From Siniperca chuatsi (lineage: Eukaryota > Chordata > Actinopteri > Centrarchiformes > Sinipercidae): 64,000 bases of DNA. Shown here piece by piece: positions 1 through 10,839 of the stretch (position 1 is its first letter; each line of letters begins with the position of its first letter). The notes under the pieces were generated by a model. The model saw only the letters and a program-made list of their open reading frames with translations. It made no database searches and had not been told where the DNA came from. The DNA is taken from positions 24,680,675-24,744,674 of the forward strand of contig NC_058046.1 in the NCBI RefSeq assembly GCF_020085105.1, written 5' to 3'. A program made the translations under genes and the position numbers.

Positions 1-1260
1 CCTTGTGATATAAACTATCCCACACTGCACATAAAGTATATTTTCCTGTGTGTTACAGGGCAATGAGTATCCTGTATCCAGGGGTGGAAAGACGTCTACA
101 ATATCCTACTCAATTAGAACTACTGGTGTTTGACTTAAATATTACTCATGTGGAATTGAGACAACTTGTATTGAAAACTACTTACGTAAAAACGCATAAA
201 AAAAACTCTTGAGATGTACTTAAAGCCCCTAAAACTTGGTTTAAAGTCCAAGGTGTTTCACAGCTAAATAATCAACAATCAAATTTCATTAAAAAACATT
301 CTTAGTTATTGTTTATTACGAGTTTACCACTCAAAAACTAACCTTTTCATCAGGAATTTGTGGGTATGGTTTGATCACATTTTCTTGATGGTGGACGACC
401 CTGTCACCCACAGCTGTCATCACCGTTTCCCAACTAGGACCCTGACGCTCACAGAAAGAAACTGAGAAAATTGGTTTTCAGGGCCTTAAAGGTCACCAAG
501 CCAACATGAAACCACCTCAACATGAATACAACCTACAAACTGTTTCCGATTCATTATTGCCTTACAAGTACTTTCTAATGTGTAATCTTTAATAGTTAAC
601 ATTATTAATGGGAAAAAATGAATGGTCTTTTAGTTTATTAGTGAGCGGTGACCATCTTTTTCTTATTAGAAGCTTTCTACCAGATTGCCTTAAGGGAAAA
701 GGGGATCACCCATTTCTGGCTTTTCTTGTTGAGCACAAAACTTTATCAGTAATCTGCTTAAATGACACTGTAAATCTGGTAATAATCTATATTTTTCCTA
801 TCATCAACAATCCCACAGAAAAGACCAAAACTAACAATAAATTGATCCCACTAACAAGTATTTCCTTTGTAGCCAAAGTATAAGTTATTCCTCTGTGCAT
901 ATCATGATGAACAAGGACAGTTTAGTTCATTTTGAGTCCATCCCACAAAAACCCGCTGCTGAAAAGAGTCCCCAAAAATGTACTATTTACTCTAGAGTAA
1001 TGTTTATTTTAAAAATGTAAGTATGTATTTGCGACTTGTTTTTAAAGATTGATGTCTTTAGTGGACTAAAATAAGGCATTGTTGGTTTTGGGCTTTTCAT
1101 GGGATTTGTTGATGATAACAAAAATATAGACTACCACCAGCCTTATCCTTTGAAATCCTTTTTCAAAATATAAAAGGTTTATGAAAAAGTTATTCACTTA
1201 CAATTATGGGACTATTTTTAAGAAGTTACTTTCCACCATGTGCTAAATGAAATGTGTGTC

Positions 1261-1291
<31 letters not shown>

Positions 1292-1750
1292 TAAAACTGT
1301 GTAATCCATACCTGACACTTCATAAAATGAGCAGAAACCATAGCTTTATCTGTGCATTTGATGTAACCAGCGCACTGTGCAACTGTTTAATAGGCGGAGA
1401 TTGTTTTTGCAGTGTAATAGGCTATAATGTCATAGAGAAGAAACATACAGATGCTCCAGATTTCCAAGCAGAGCAGAAACAAAGCTATTCAAGTCTGTTC
1501 TGGCATTTTATCAGTGCAAAATGTTACTTTTCCCCAAGGTAAAAAGTAACATGCAGAAAACAAAGGGAAAGCATTATAAAGTGTTTCTTTGATCTGAGAT
1601 CTGCATGGGGCAAGAAAACGGGCAGTTCTGCAGTGGCCTGGAGAAGCTCAGGTTTAATCTAACCCCAATGACAAAAGCTCAGATTTCAGCCTTTCCTCTG
1701 AAGGCTGCCGTTTCAAGCCAGAGTAGGGAGGGTTGGGTTTTAACTCTAAA
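1..1750. other. Upstream non-coding region of dusp2
   Basis: I see no coding exon here; the short open frames have no recognisable domain. About 78-260 resembles a decayed fish transposon of the type whose ends read like AGGGGTGGAAAG followed by TACTCAA/TTACTTA-rich sequence. A (TG)n microsatellite lies at 1253-1290. The remainder is AT-rich unique-looking DNA with nothing I can name. Confidence 0.6.
1253..1290. repeat. (TG)n microsatellite
   Basis: Uninterrupted TG dinucleotides with one TATG interruption near the end. The poly-Val/Cys open frame across it is an artefact of the repeat. Confidence 0.95.
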
Positions 1751-1820
1751 CATAACGTCATTCAACACAGAAACACGGAATAACCCCAAACGACTACGTG
1801 CGCTGTTGGAAAGTCAGGTT

Positions 1821-1828
1821 TGACGTCA
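1821..1828 (+). promoter_or_regulatory. CRE (CREB/ATF site) upstream of dusp2
   Basis: Perfect palindromic TGACGTCA, 345 bp before the dusp2 ATG. The full 8-bp CRE is bound by CREB/ATF proteins and is common in stimulus-induced promoters. It lies within 40 bp of two CArG-type boxes, which supports function over chance. Occupancy is inferred from sequence only. Confidence 0.6.
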
Positions 1829-1832
1829 GTGT

Positions 1833-1842
1833 CCATATGAGG
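1833..1842 (+). promoter_or_regulatory. Imperfect CArG box (SRF-like)
   Basis: CCATATGAGG matches the SRF consensus CC(A/T)6GG except for one G in the AT core. It lies 5 bp after the CRE and 13 bp before a perfect CArG box. Paired CArG elements are typical of serum-responsive promoters; binding is inferred. Confidence 0.4.
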
Positions 1843-1855
1843 AGTGTCGGGCAGG

Positions 1856-1865
1856 CCATATATGG
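1856..1865 (+). promoter_or_regulatory. Perfect CArG box / serum response element
   Basis: CCATATATGG is an exact CC(A/T)6GG match, the SRF site found in immediate-early genes. TTCC-type ETS half-sites occur about 20 bp downstream (near 1887), as in ternary-complex promoters. It sits about 310 bp before the dusp2 start codon, so it could drive ERK-responsive dusp2 transcription as negative feedback. This is inferred from the sequence. Confidence 0.6.
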
Positions 1866-1907
1866 CCGTTCCGCCTCTGACGCTGTTCCTTCTGTGGAAA
1901 ACGAGGA

Positions 1908-1930
1908 GGGGTCACGGTGACCCCGCCCCT
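1908..1930 (+). promoter_or_regulatory. 17-bp palindrome (ERE-like) next to a GC box
   Basis: GGGGTCACGGTGACCCC (1908-1924) is a perfect inverted repeat with 8-bp arms and a single central base. Its core at 1910-1922 equals the GGTCAnnnTGACC consensus of steroid/nuclear receptor inverted repeats with 3-bp spacing. It overlaps CCCGCCC (1922-1928), a GC box. No clear TATA box is seen between here and the ATG at 2173, so transcription may start about 1930-2000. Confidence 0.5.
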
Positions 1931-2172
1931 CTCACAGCTGTTATCAATGAACAAGTGAAACTTTCAATCTAAAGCAGATTTTAACCGCCCTGACGAGAAG
2001 CACTCGCTAGAGACATTTACAGTAGATTTTAAAATTATTTTCAAAAGTACATTATCAACTATTGCGCTTAAAATTCTCACAGAAAAACACTACAACCGGA
2101 TTTCTTTTTTGATTTTTTTGATATTTTTAGTTGTGAGGAACAAATAGTTATTTTAAATACACCTTTTCAGCC

Positions 2173-4229
2173 ATGACTTCAAGCAGTGAGACTCTGGAAA
2201 TAACAGGCCATGAGCTGGTTCACATACTCAGGACCCCCCGGGACCAGTACACTACAGCTGGGTGTGTGGTGCTGGACTGCAGACCTTTCCTAGATTTTTC
2301 ATTGACGCACATTTGCGAGTCCCGAAACGTCAACTGGAACTCAATGCTGCGTCGTAGATCCAAGAGCTCGGTTGTGGCTCTGGAGTGGCTCATCCCGGAC
2401 AAGGCGCTCCTGGGCCGGCTGCGGCGCGGGGAGTTCTCTCCGTTGGTGGTGGTGGATGAGAGCAGCCGCTCCGTGGCCGAACTGAAGGCAGAGAGCGTGG
2501 CCCAGATGCTGCTCACCGCTCTGCAAAACGAAGTTCAGACGCAGATCTGCTTTCTACAAGGTAAGAAGACTTAAATACATGTATTTCTACCCACCAAAAT
2601 GTATTATTTTAGGCTAAATGAAGTTGCAAGAAAAAAATGAGCTACTAATGTATTTACTAATAAATGCACTGGGCATACTAATTTATTATAATAATAATTA
2701 TTATTATTATTATTAAGTATAAGAGAGTAACTTGTTTGTAAGTGTAAAAATCTCCATAATCGCACTTTTAAGGATAAACAAACTGTTAAACAAACTTTTA
2801 AAAATGTATACACAGGCTTCCTTTTAATGTTTACCACATCATCATTATTGTTTCACACATAAGACTTTTCTTTTTTTTTAAGGAGGACTTTGGTGAAAGC
2901 TTGGGGCTTAGCTAATACTGTGTGATCTCCATTTTAGGTGGATTTGAGGGATTTTCAGAGGCATATCCAGAACTCTGTTACACCTCTGCCAGCAATCACC
3001 TCTCTACAGTGGAACCAGAGCCAACAGTGACAGGTCGGAGGACACCAGCATATGATCGGGTAAGATAAAATTCACCTTTTTTATAAGCGATAATAGACAA
3101 TACATAATGTAATACAAGAGTTTACATCAAAAAGCTCTTTAAGTAATGGAAAAATATGCAGCATAAAAAAGACCAAACCGTATACTGATTATTCTTGGTT
3201 TTTAAACATGGACTCTGCCTTGATTTTGTAAATTGTAGGATGGTCCAGTGGAGCTGCTGCCCTTCCTGTTTTTGGGCAGTGCCATCCACTCCTCCCGCAG
3301 AGAGACCCTCGCAGCAGCGGGCATCACAGCTGTGCTCAACGTTTCCTCCTCATGTCCCAACTTCTACGAGGGGGAGTTTCAGTACCTGCGGCTCAATGTG
3401 GAGGACAACCTAGCTGCTGACATCAGAGCCTGCTTCTCCACAGCCATCGCCTTCATCGGTGAGTTTCTCCTCTAAACATCCGTAGCTCCCAACCTGTGTA
3501 CAGTGTAACCTTTAGATCATTATTTGCTCACTGTAATGTCAGTCCAAACTCCAATGAAGTAAGTAAACACACAGTGAATTAGTCTCGTCTTAGTTAAGCA
3601 AGCCCTCTTTTTACACTCTTGATGAAATATAAAATATCCAAAGAATTTCTCTTTAACAGCTTCTACACCATAATCCATTTGTAGCCTAGATTTATGGACC
3701 AACAGTGTAATCATCTGATTACAAAACAACTGGATTATGCTGCACAAGCCGCAGAAGAGAAATTTATAAACGTTTAAAAAATGTCTTTTGCTTGTTTTGA
3801 GCCCTTTACCTTGTACTTTTTAAGTTGAGGAGAAGACAGAGTTGGATTCATAAGAACAAAATTTCTCCATTTAGTCAAACAGTTTAAAGCTTACCATGTA
3901 TTTTTGCCTGTAAAACATTCTCACTGATGTCAAAGAAACTGATGCAAAATGGAGCGCAATATGCTGATCTCTCTTCCTCTTTCCGTCTTCTCTTTTCCGC
4001 TCCGCCTACAGACTCAGTGAAACAGAGTGGTGGTCGGGTGTTGGTGCATTGCCAGGCAGGTATCTCCCGCTCTGCCACAATCTGTCTGGCCTACCTCATG
4101 CACACGCAGCGCGTCAGGCTGGATGAGGCCTTTGACTTTGTGAAGCAGCGGCGTCAGGTCATCTCCCCCAACCTGGCCTTCATGGGACAGCTGCTGCAGT
4201 TTGAGACTGACGTTCTCTGTCAGGGATGA
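2173..4229 (+). CDS. dusp2: Dual-specificity MAP kinase phosphatase 2 (PAC1 orthologue), 4 exons
   Basis: Nuclear phosphatase that removes phosphate from Thr and Tyr of the activation loop of ERK/p38-type MAP kinases. Exons are 2173-2560, 2938-3059, 3239-3458 and 4012-4229; every junction has GT/AG ends and the reading frame stays open, giving 315 aa (human DUSP2 is 314). Residues about 14-128 form the rhodanese-like CH2 domain, with the kinase-interaction motif LRRR at 59-62. Residues about 171-315 form the catalytic domain: general acid D226 in VEDN, signature HCQAGISRS with nucleophile C257 and R263. The C-terminus [11 protein letters not shown] is DUSP2-like; length and Cys257 exclude DUSP1, DUSP4 and DUSP5. 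The start ATG has G at -3 and no upstream in-frame alternative. The four-exon structure is usual for this subfamily. Neighbouring adra2b agrees with human linkage. Confidence 0.93.
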
Positions 4230-5062
4230 AGACCCAGACGTATGAAGAGGTTGCAAACTTCACATGACTGTACTTTTTTATTCATTCTCCTGCCTCTTGT
4301 AGGCAATGTGCTGGACTCAGAATATTATCAGGACTCAAATCATGCACAAATGTGCTGTTTGTACTGTTGAAACTAGTACATTTCAGAAGTGTATACTTTG
4401 TACATTCAGAGAAAATCTACTTGTGCTGCTGGCATCACATGGCTGGTGGAGCTGGACTCTGTTTTCAGGAGAGAATGATAAATGTGACTGACACAACAAA
4501 CAGCAGTTGGCAATATAAACTCAACTGTTTATAATTGTTATTGTGAACACCTTTGATTCTGAGCCAGCAAGTTGGAGCAGCTATGAGGTAATTTCCCTGA
4601 CATTTTATACTGGAGGGGAATCGTGCCTGCTCGTCTGGTTTTGTGTGTGTCATTTTGTTTGACTTATGTGCCTGATCTTTGGCAAGGGCTGTCTTATTTT
4701 CATACTGAAAGCCATTCCTTCACAGTTACAACCACTGTGACATGACTTCTTTTTATGAGACAACACTGTGTTATACTACTTAAGGCAATACTGGATGAAT
4801 CTCAAGTTTTATTGTCTAATTTCTAAAAATACACTAACTACAGTTGGTGTCTAATCGTAAATCTAATCTTTCTGTATACTGAGACAGATTATACAAACTG
4901 GAAGAAGTTGTTTTTATTATGTAAATAGAGTTTTTATTTTTATTTATTATTTCAACATTTCTTACGACAGTGTTACTGTCTGTTACTGCACTTTATACCT
5001 ACAAGGTCTGACTGATTCCTGCAGTTTTTTCCCACTAAAATAAAAACATGCTGGAGAACATA
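4230..5062 (+). other. dusp2: dusp2 3' UTR with AU-rich element and poly(A) signal
   Basis: AATAAA lies at 5039-5044 and is followed about 25 bases later by T/GT-rich sequence, a plausible cleavage region near 5060. The stretch 4915-4965 is almost pure A/T with overlapping ATTTA motifs, the type of AU-rich element that destabilises immediate-early mRNAs. The length of about 830 nt is inferred from the first good poly(A) signal. Confidence 0.6.
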
Positions 5063-6290
5063 GTCTGCTTACTCTGTGTATTTGTCCTTTTTGTCATACA
5101 TACTGTGACACACATTTCACTTCTTATATCCTAAAAGATATAGTCAATATACAGTCCAACACTGGCTCTCCAGACAGACACAGTAATCTCAGACCAGTTA
5201 GCCATTCATGTGTTGCAGTCTTTTTGCAGAACACATTACAAATGCATAATTGCAACACTGACCTTGCTGCACTACAATCGCTCTGGCTAAATCAGAAGGT
5301 ATTAAAACCGTGCATTGAGTATTTTGGGGGATTATCCACAGAGAATGGGTTTTACAGTATGAAGTCCTTTTGACCTCAACAACCACTGACATAAATTTTC
5401 CATCCACTCAAGTTGTGAGAACAACTTTGTACATTTGTCACAAGGATTTTTTTTTTAACAATCAGAGTACATTTGCAAGAGAGCAGTAAGTCATAAAGGT
5501 TATAAAAAATTTGATCTGATGGTAACTAAAGAACTATTCACATAGACTTACCAAGCATACCAATAAAACATTTTTGTTACATACTGCATGTTGCTTCAGT
5601 CATGTCTTGTTTGACCAAACGCTGGTTCCTCATTTTGCAAGATTCCACCTAAACTATTATTACATCCACACAGATCTACGTTCAAACATGTGAACAACTG
5701 TTTGTCAGATGAACCGTAGGTCACACTGGTATCAGACAGTTCATGTGTCGTATTTTATCAAGGGTAAAGGTATCCTTGCCATGAACTTTCACTCAATCCG
5801 CATTGTCACTCTATTTTGAACAATGAATTGTTACAAAAAAATAACATCTATGGTATTTGTAAGCAAAATGCAGTAAACTCTAAACTTGACCAACTACATA
5901 GAAATGACAAAGCTCTACCACTAATAGTGCATTAAAGACCAGCTGCCACCTGATGCTAATTATGCTACCCACACACTTGTGTCGACCATAGCTAAAATAA
6001 TCCACTTCTCATTTGCAAGTATCCATAGTGCAAAATGTACTCAAGCATAACTGTTGTGCTTGACTTCTTCCTTCCATTAGCCACAGTTTTCCAGACAGAC
6101 GGCAGAAAAACCAAACTGAAACCCAGAAAAATAACATTTGTTCTGGTTTGTGTTCATTTTGACTTTCACAGTCACATTCACTTTACATGATTTGAAGTAT
6201 ATGCATAAAATCTAACAAATTGTAAAGGATATTTTTATCAAGCTTAAACTTCCATTTGCAAGTTGTAGCCCTTTATCTGTTAAGGTCAAA
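5063..6290. other. Intergenic DNA, no gene seen
   Basis: AT-rich sequence between dusp2 and the repeat block. Short open frames such as the one at 5198-5407 (minus) have no recognisable domain. I see no structured repeat or RNA gene. Confidence 0.6.
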
Positions 6291-6291
6291 A

Positions 6292-6298
6292 TTTGCTA

Positions 6299-6354
<56 letters not shown>

Positions 6355-6364
6355 TAGATAGATA

Positions 6365-6396
<32 letters not shown>
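6292..6396. repeat. (TA)n/(GATA)n microsatellite with self-complementary flanks
   Basis: TTTGCTATC (6292-6300) precedes about 50 bp of TA repeats, then GATA units, then GATAGCAAA (6361-6369), which is the reverse complement of the left flank. A second TA tract runs 6371-6396. The whole 78-bp segment could form a hairpin or cruciform. Confidence 0.9.
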
Positions 6397-6509
6397 AAGA
6401 TCCCTGCTCAGTTAAATAAAGGCTTGCTGGAGGAGCTAGAGATTCAGTGTATATGATAGAAAATAATCCACACTTTCAAATGTATGCAATAGGGTTCTGT
6501 ACAGAAGCT

Positions 6510-7226
6510 AACTACATAAATTTAAGTACAATTTTGAAGAATTTGTACTTGATGTACCTGATTATATATATTTTATGCTGCTTTACACTATTGTTTAAAT
6601 ATTGTACTTTTACTTCACTAAATTAATGTGACAGCTATAGTTACCAGTTACTTTTCAGATGAAGATTTTACATTAAAACACATGATAAGCCTATAAAATA
6701 CAAAAGCATTGTTAATGATTAAGCCAGTGGTTTCCAACCTTTTTGGCATGTGATCCTTTTATAAAAAAACAGTGTCTATTTGTTGCCCCATGTCAGATTT
6801 CAGATGCCTTTGAGTTGTTAGCAGTTCCACCAAAGAGAGATTTCTCCTCTAAATTTCTCAAATGGTTTCATTGAAATACATAATTATCTTGTGACCCTTT
6901 TGAGGGGGCCAAGGGATGGGAACCACTGGACTTAACTAATTGTAAATAAATAAGTAAAATGCTGCTTACGCATTCAAGCATCAGAGTTAACAATCTAATA
7001 ATGTGATATAAAACCATATATCAGCCACATGCCATTTTTCTGCAGTACGAGTACTTTTACTTTTAATACTTTAAGTACATTTTGCTGATAATACTTACAT
7101 ATACGTTAAGTACGATTTTGAATACAGGACTTTTACTTATAGTGGTGTATTTTTACATTGTAACATTGTTTTGCAGGTATATTTACTTAAGTAAAGGACC
7201 TGAGTACCTTTTCCTTCACTGCAGGT
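6510..7226. mobile_element. Non-autonomous DNA transposon rich in AAGTAC motifs (interrupted)
   Basis: The sequence is full of AAGTACTTTTACTT-type motifs and ends in TTACTTAAGTAAAGGACC and CCTTCACTGC near 7226. I recognise this as a widespread fish element usually bounded by CAGTGGTGGAAGAAGTACT-like inverted termini. Its centre contains the typical GTGACAGCTATAGTTACC stretch (6629-6646). It is interrupted by a second element at 6725-6928. No protein is encoded. Family identity comes from remembered sequence, not a search. Confidence 0.7.
6725..6928. mobile_element. hAT-like MITE nested inside the 6510-7226 element
   Basis: The termini CAGTGGTTTCCAACCT and AGGGATGGGAACCACTG are inverted repeats of each other with few mismatches, enclosing about 200 bp that encode nothing. 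Flanking octamers GATTAAGC and GACTTAAC are similar, which would fit a worn 8-bp hAT target duplication. The host element resumes directly after it. Confidence 0.7.
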
Positions 7227-8050
7227 AGTTTAAAAGAGAGATACACTGCCTGTGTTGTCAACCAAGCACTGCTACAACAAGCATTGGATATTAGTTTGTA
7301 GTGAGACAGTGCTCTCTAGTGACAATTTTTGGAAGTTACCAGAAATTCAAGATGATTCAAAAGTATCCAGCAGATGACGCCAGCAGACTGTTTATTAACT
7401 GTGGCGGCCTTTTTGTTGGCCTTTATGTACACCTCTCACACATACTCACATGTACTGATGTTTGTCCATTAACGCATTTAAATGACTTTTGGTGTCATTT
7501 CACTTGGTCATTCATTTATCTCTGGGAGCAGACTGTTCCACTTCCCGATAATTTGAATCTCTCTCTCGTCTTGTTTGTTGTATTCAGTTCCTTCTCAGTC
7601 AGTCAGGCTCCTTAATGACAACAGACTCAAGCTGTTACTCACACTCTGTGTCCAGATTAAACTAGTGTCAGGATTAATTATATTACATTAGGCTGTGGCA
7701 ATATGTGTATGTGTGTTCATGTTTGTGTGTACTATATGTGCAAAAAGAAGAGTGTGTGAGATCAAGGATTTGTACAGGGATCACACTAGTGTTAGATGTG
7801 ATGATTTAAAGTATTTGCTATTCACTGAATACTGTGTCACTCAAACCAGAAATCCCAGTTGGAGAAAACTGCTAATAGATAATATGAGAAATATGTGTGA
7901 TTTTGTTAGCTGGAGAATTGCGGTGATATAACACACACACATGCACCGGCCTGCATGCACACACACACAAGCAGCAGTTGTCATCATTACAAATGCAGTC
8001 AGGAAAATCACTGTATGACCATCTGGGAGACCTCCCTGTAATTGTTTGCA
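7227..8050. other. Intergenic DNA with short CA tracts
   Basis: No convincing exon. Purine/pyrimidine-alternating CA/TG tracts lie around 7690-7735 and 7930-7970. Open frames here are short and Cys/Val-rich because of these repeats. Confidence 0.6.
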
Positions 8051-8630
8051 GGTTACACACACACACACACAGAGACACATACACTTGTAGTGCTATACTT
8101 CTGAGGACCCTCATTGATACAATGCATTCCTGAGTCCAGCAAGAATATGAACAGATGGGAAATAAGATAAAAACATATTCTGCTACATATGTTTTTTCTG
8201 ACTTTTTTTTCCAATCTTTGTTTTTTTATTGTGAAATACTGAGCACTTTTACCTCTTTAGGCCTCTAAATACTATTCAAACAATCAACCAGAGAAGAAAA
8301 AATCACTATTTGATTGACCTGCTTGCAACTCATAGTCAAATGCAACCTGTGACAAGGGGCTGCAAATAGATATTACTTCTTTTTAAAGGGGCACAAGCCA
8401 AAAGAGTTGGGAACCACTGCCTTTGTCAACAACCCTAACCTTAAACATCACAACAACATTCCTAACCTCAACCAGTACCTTAACTTAATCTAAATTTAAT
8501 TCCAAATTGTACCCTAAAATCACATCTTACCCCTTTGCTGGCCAAACTTCTCCATTTTCCAAATTTGCCCTCACTCTCAATCTCTAAAAAACTCACAAAG
8601 GTAGAGCTACATGAGCACACACACACACAG
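8050..8630 (+). repeat. Degenerate CA-flanked GAGGACCCTCATTG / TAACCCTAACC repeat
   Basis: CA repeat, then ATACTTCTGAGGACCCTCATTG (8094-8115), and after a gap CAACCCTAACCTTAAACATC (8430-8449) and a CACACA end at 8615-8630. This is the same dispersed family seen intact-ended at 44321-45540 and, in reverse orientation, at 23260-24125. About 8130-8427 is unrelated and ends GTTGGGAACCACTG, like the right end of the MITE at 6928, so it may be a decayed insertion. Confidence 0.5.
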
Positions 8631-8639
8631 AAAACAGGA

Positions 8640-10310
8640 GGCAAAATCAAGCCAATAACTCAAAAAAGGTCTGAATTGAAAGAATCCAAAGGGCTGGTAC
8701 TGTGCTGTAATTGATTTGGATCTGAACCATAATGTGCACAGACTCCCACCACAGCACTGCAGTGCACTACATTATGCTGACCTGCAGTTATCTGGCACTC
8801 ATTTGGGAAACAATTTCTCTTCACTTCTTCTTAGTTTTGTTAAATCTGCACCGAGAGACTCCAGGAATTGTTTTGAACAAAACAAGACTTTTCTAAAGCA
8901 CATAATGTCTTTCTCAAAGAGTGGGTGCCCTTTCCAAGACCAGGTGCAAACATTTCCAGTCTGGATGTCAGGCTATAATTACCGATCCACTGTGTATGAT
9001 CCGTGACAACAGAAATTCCTCCAGGCTTGTGTATTGTATTGTATTGTGTGTGTGTGTGTGTGTGTTCACGTTTGTATACCACATGCTCTTATACAACAAT
9101 CACTTGAGAAGTGATGTACTGTGCACTGAACACTGTGTGCTGCTCAATCTCTGTAACCTTGGCATCAGTGACACACCCCTCTCCCCCCAGAATGCATTTT
9201 CAACATGTTACTAAGCACAGTTCCCCCACGGAAACAGGGACACTTGATTGGAGTGCTCTCTCCCGCTAAAAGCTTTATTCTCTTTCCCTTTATATTTATA
9301 ATGTGTAGCGTGGAGTGAAAAATGTACAACCATTACTGGCTGCTGCTGCAGGTCACACAGTCAGAGAACAGGGCTCCCAATTGTAATTCCATGGGTGGCT
9401 AGCTGGGCTTCTCTCTCATTAAAGCAGCAATGTGTGGGGGACGCACTACAAAAACAACAAAACAGGACCTCCTATCCACACACCATTCATAAGATTGTGT
9501 GTGTGCATGTGTAGGCTGGTGAACGTGTGTGTGTGTTGTTTGTTTGAGTGAATTTATATCACAGAGGCCACCTACACCAAAACTCTGCTGCTGTTTAATT
9601 CATGGCTCAGTAAAATAGCCAGCATGACATAGGTTTCACTCTATAAATGAACAATCGGGGCACTTGATTTCAACAAATCATGAGGGCTGCTGTGGATGTG
9701 TGTGTCTTTCTTGGGGGAGGAAGTGTTGCAGGGTGAATAATGCAGAGGGATTTAAATGAAAGTCAAGTGATGATGTAAATGCATGAGCACAGAAGGCAAG
9801 TGCCTTATACCCCTGCCCTGCACCTTGCACAATGAGCAGAGGTGGAAGGCAACCCAGTGCATTTACCCAGTCAGTTTTGCGGGAGAGGTAGCTGTGCTTG
9901 AAGAGACTTTATAATTTTACTGGACTTATATATTTATATAAATATATCCATATTTCATAAGGAAACAATTCGCTTCTACTGCCACATTTATGTGATGGTT
10001 GTAATATCCAGTTTCTTCGCATGCAGAATATGGTTTTATGTGCAAAATCTGACTACCTACAATTTAATGCATCAAAAATTTAGGCCTCTGAATGGAATCA
10101 TTTCTCAAAATGAGGGCTTTCACTTTTTTAGAATATCCTAAATTTCTTGTTTTCATAACTGAGAATGAGCCCTTCTTTAACATTAACATTAGATGACCAT
10201 GATAAAACACTCACAACATGATAAAAGACTCGATACACAGAATCTTACCCCATGCCTCAAAAATGTGTATTTTGGTTTTTACAACCTCAAACATTGGTCT
10301 TTCCTAACCT
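8640..10310. other. Intergenic DNA, no gene seen
   Basis: Contains a (TG)n tract at 9046-9064 and other GT-rich runs near 9500. No open frame with recognisable protein similarity, no RNA gene, and no clear transposon end. Confidence 0.6.
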
Positions 10311-10313
10311 CAC

Positions 10314-10345
<32 letters not shown>
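10314..10345. repeat. Poly(A) tract
   Basis: About 31 consecutive A after TCACC. It could be a homopolymer microsatellite or the tail of a retrotransposed fragment; upstream sequence is not recognisable. Confidence 0.9.
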
Positions 10346-10346
<1 letters not shown>

Positions 10347-10523
10347 AGAGAACAGGATTGTGACCAGGCAGCTGAAACGTGAGTGTCAGTGATCTTGAAT
10401 AACTTACTAGACCTCCAGCTGCTACAATGAAAACGTTTATTGGCCCTAAATGACTGGAGTCCTTGGAGGCTACATGGAAACTGGTGTAAAGAACAAAGTC
10501 TGAAGATACAGAGACCACACAGG

Positions 10524-10547
10524 CTTTTTAATTGAAAAGCACTGATC
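10524..10547. repeat. 24-bp motif, copy 1, upstream of adra2b
   Basis: Begins CTTTTTAATTGAAAAG and continues to GATC at 10547. It is identical over 24 bp to 11644-11667 in the same orientation, 1,120 bp apart. The AT-rich part is nearly palindromic and contains the homeodomain-type core TAATTG. Its function is unknown. Confidence 0.8.
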
Positions 10548-10839
10548 AGCCATATGTGCCATGCCATATATTGCAGGGAATGATGATGATGATGACGACT
10601 GAGTAGCTTTAAAAAGTACACGAGTCCCTGGAATGAAACTATTGTTTTCTGTAAAGCAGATGGCATCAGCTCTGCTCTCAGCTGGACACCTCAGCGTCAA
10701 TTGACCGAAGCAGTGCCACCCAACAAGCCATTTCTAATATAACTGCGTTGGTTGAGCCGCTTGGGTATAGATTTAATGTGATTCAGTGGGAAAGAGGGAT
10801 TGAGGGAGGGCTACAGGGATAAAGAAAGTAAAGATCCCT

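Noticed and set aside
2220..2526. Minus-strand frames opposite dusp2 exon 1
   Set aside because: They overlap the conserved rhodanese-coding exon and have no recognisable domain; they are shadows.
2173..4229. Assignment to dusp1, dusp4 or dusp5
   Set aside because: Those proteins are about 365-395 aa; here the length is 315 aa, the nucleophile is Cys257 and the C-terminus QLLQFET matches DUSP2.
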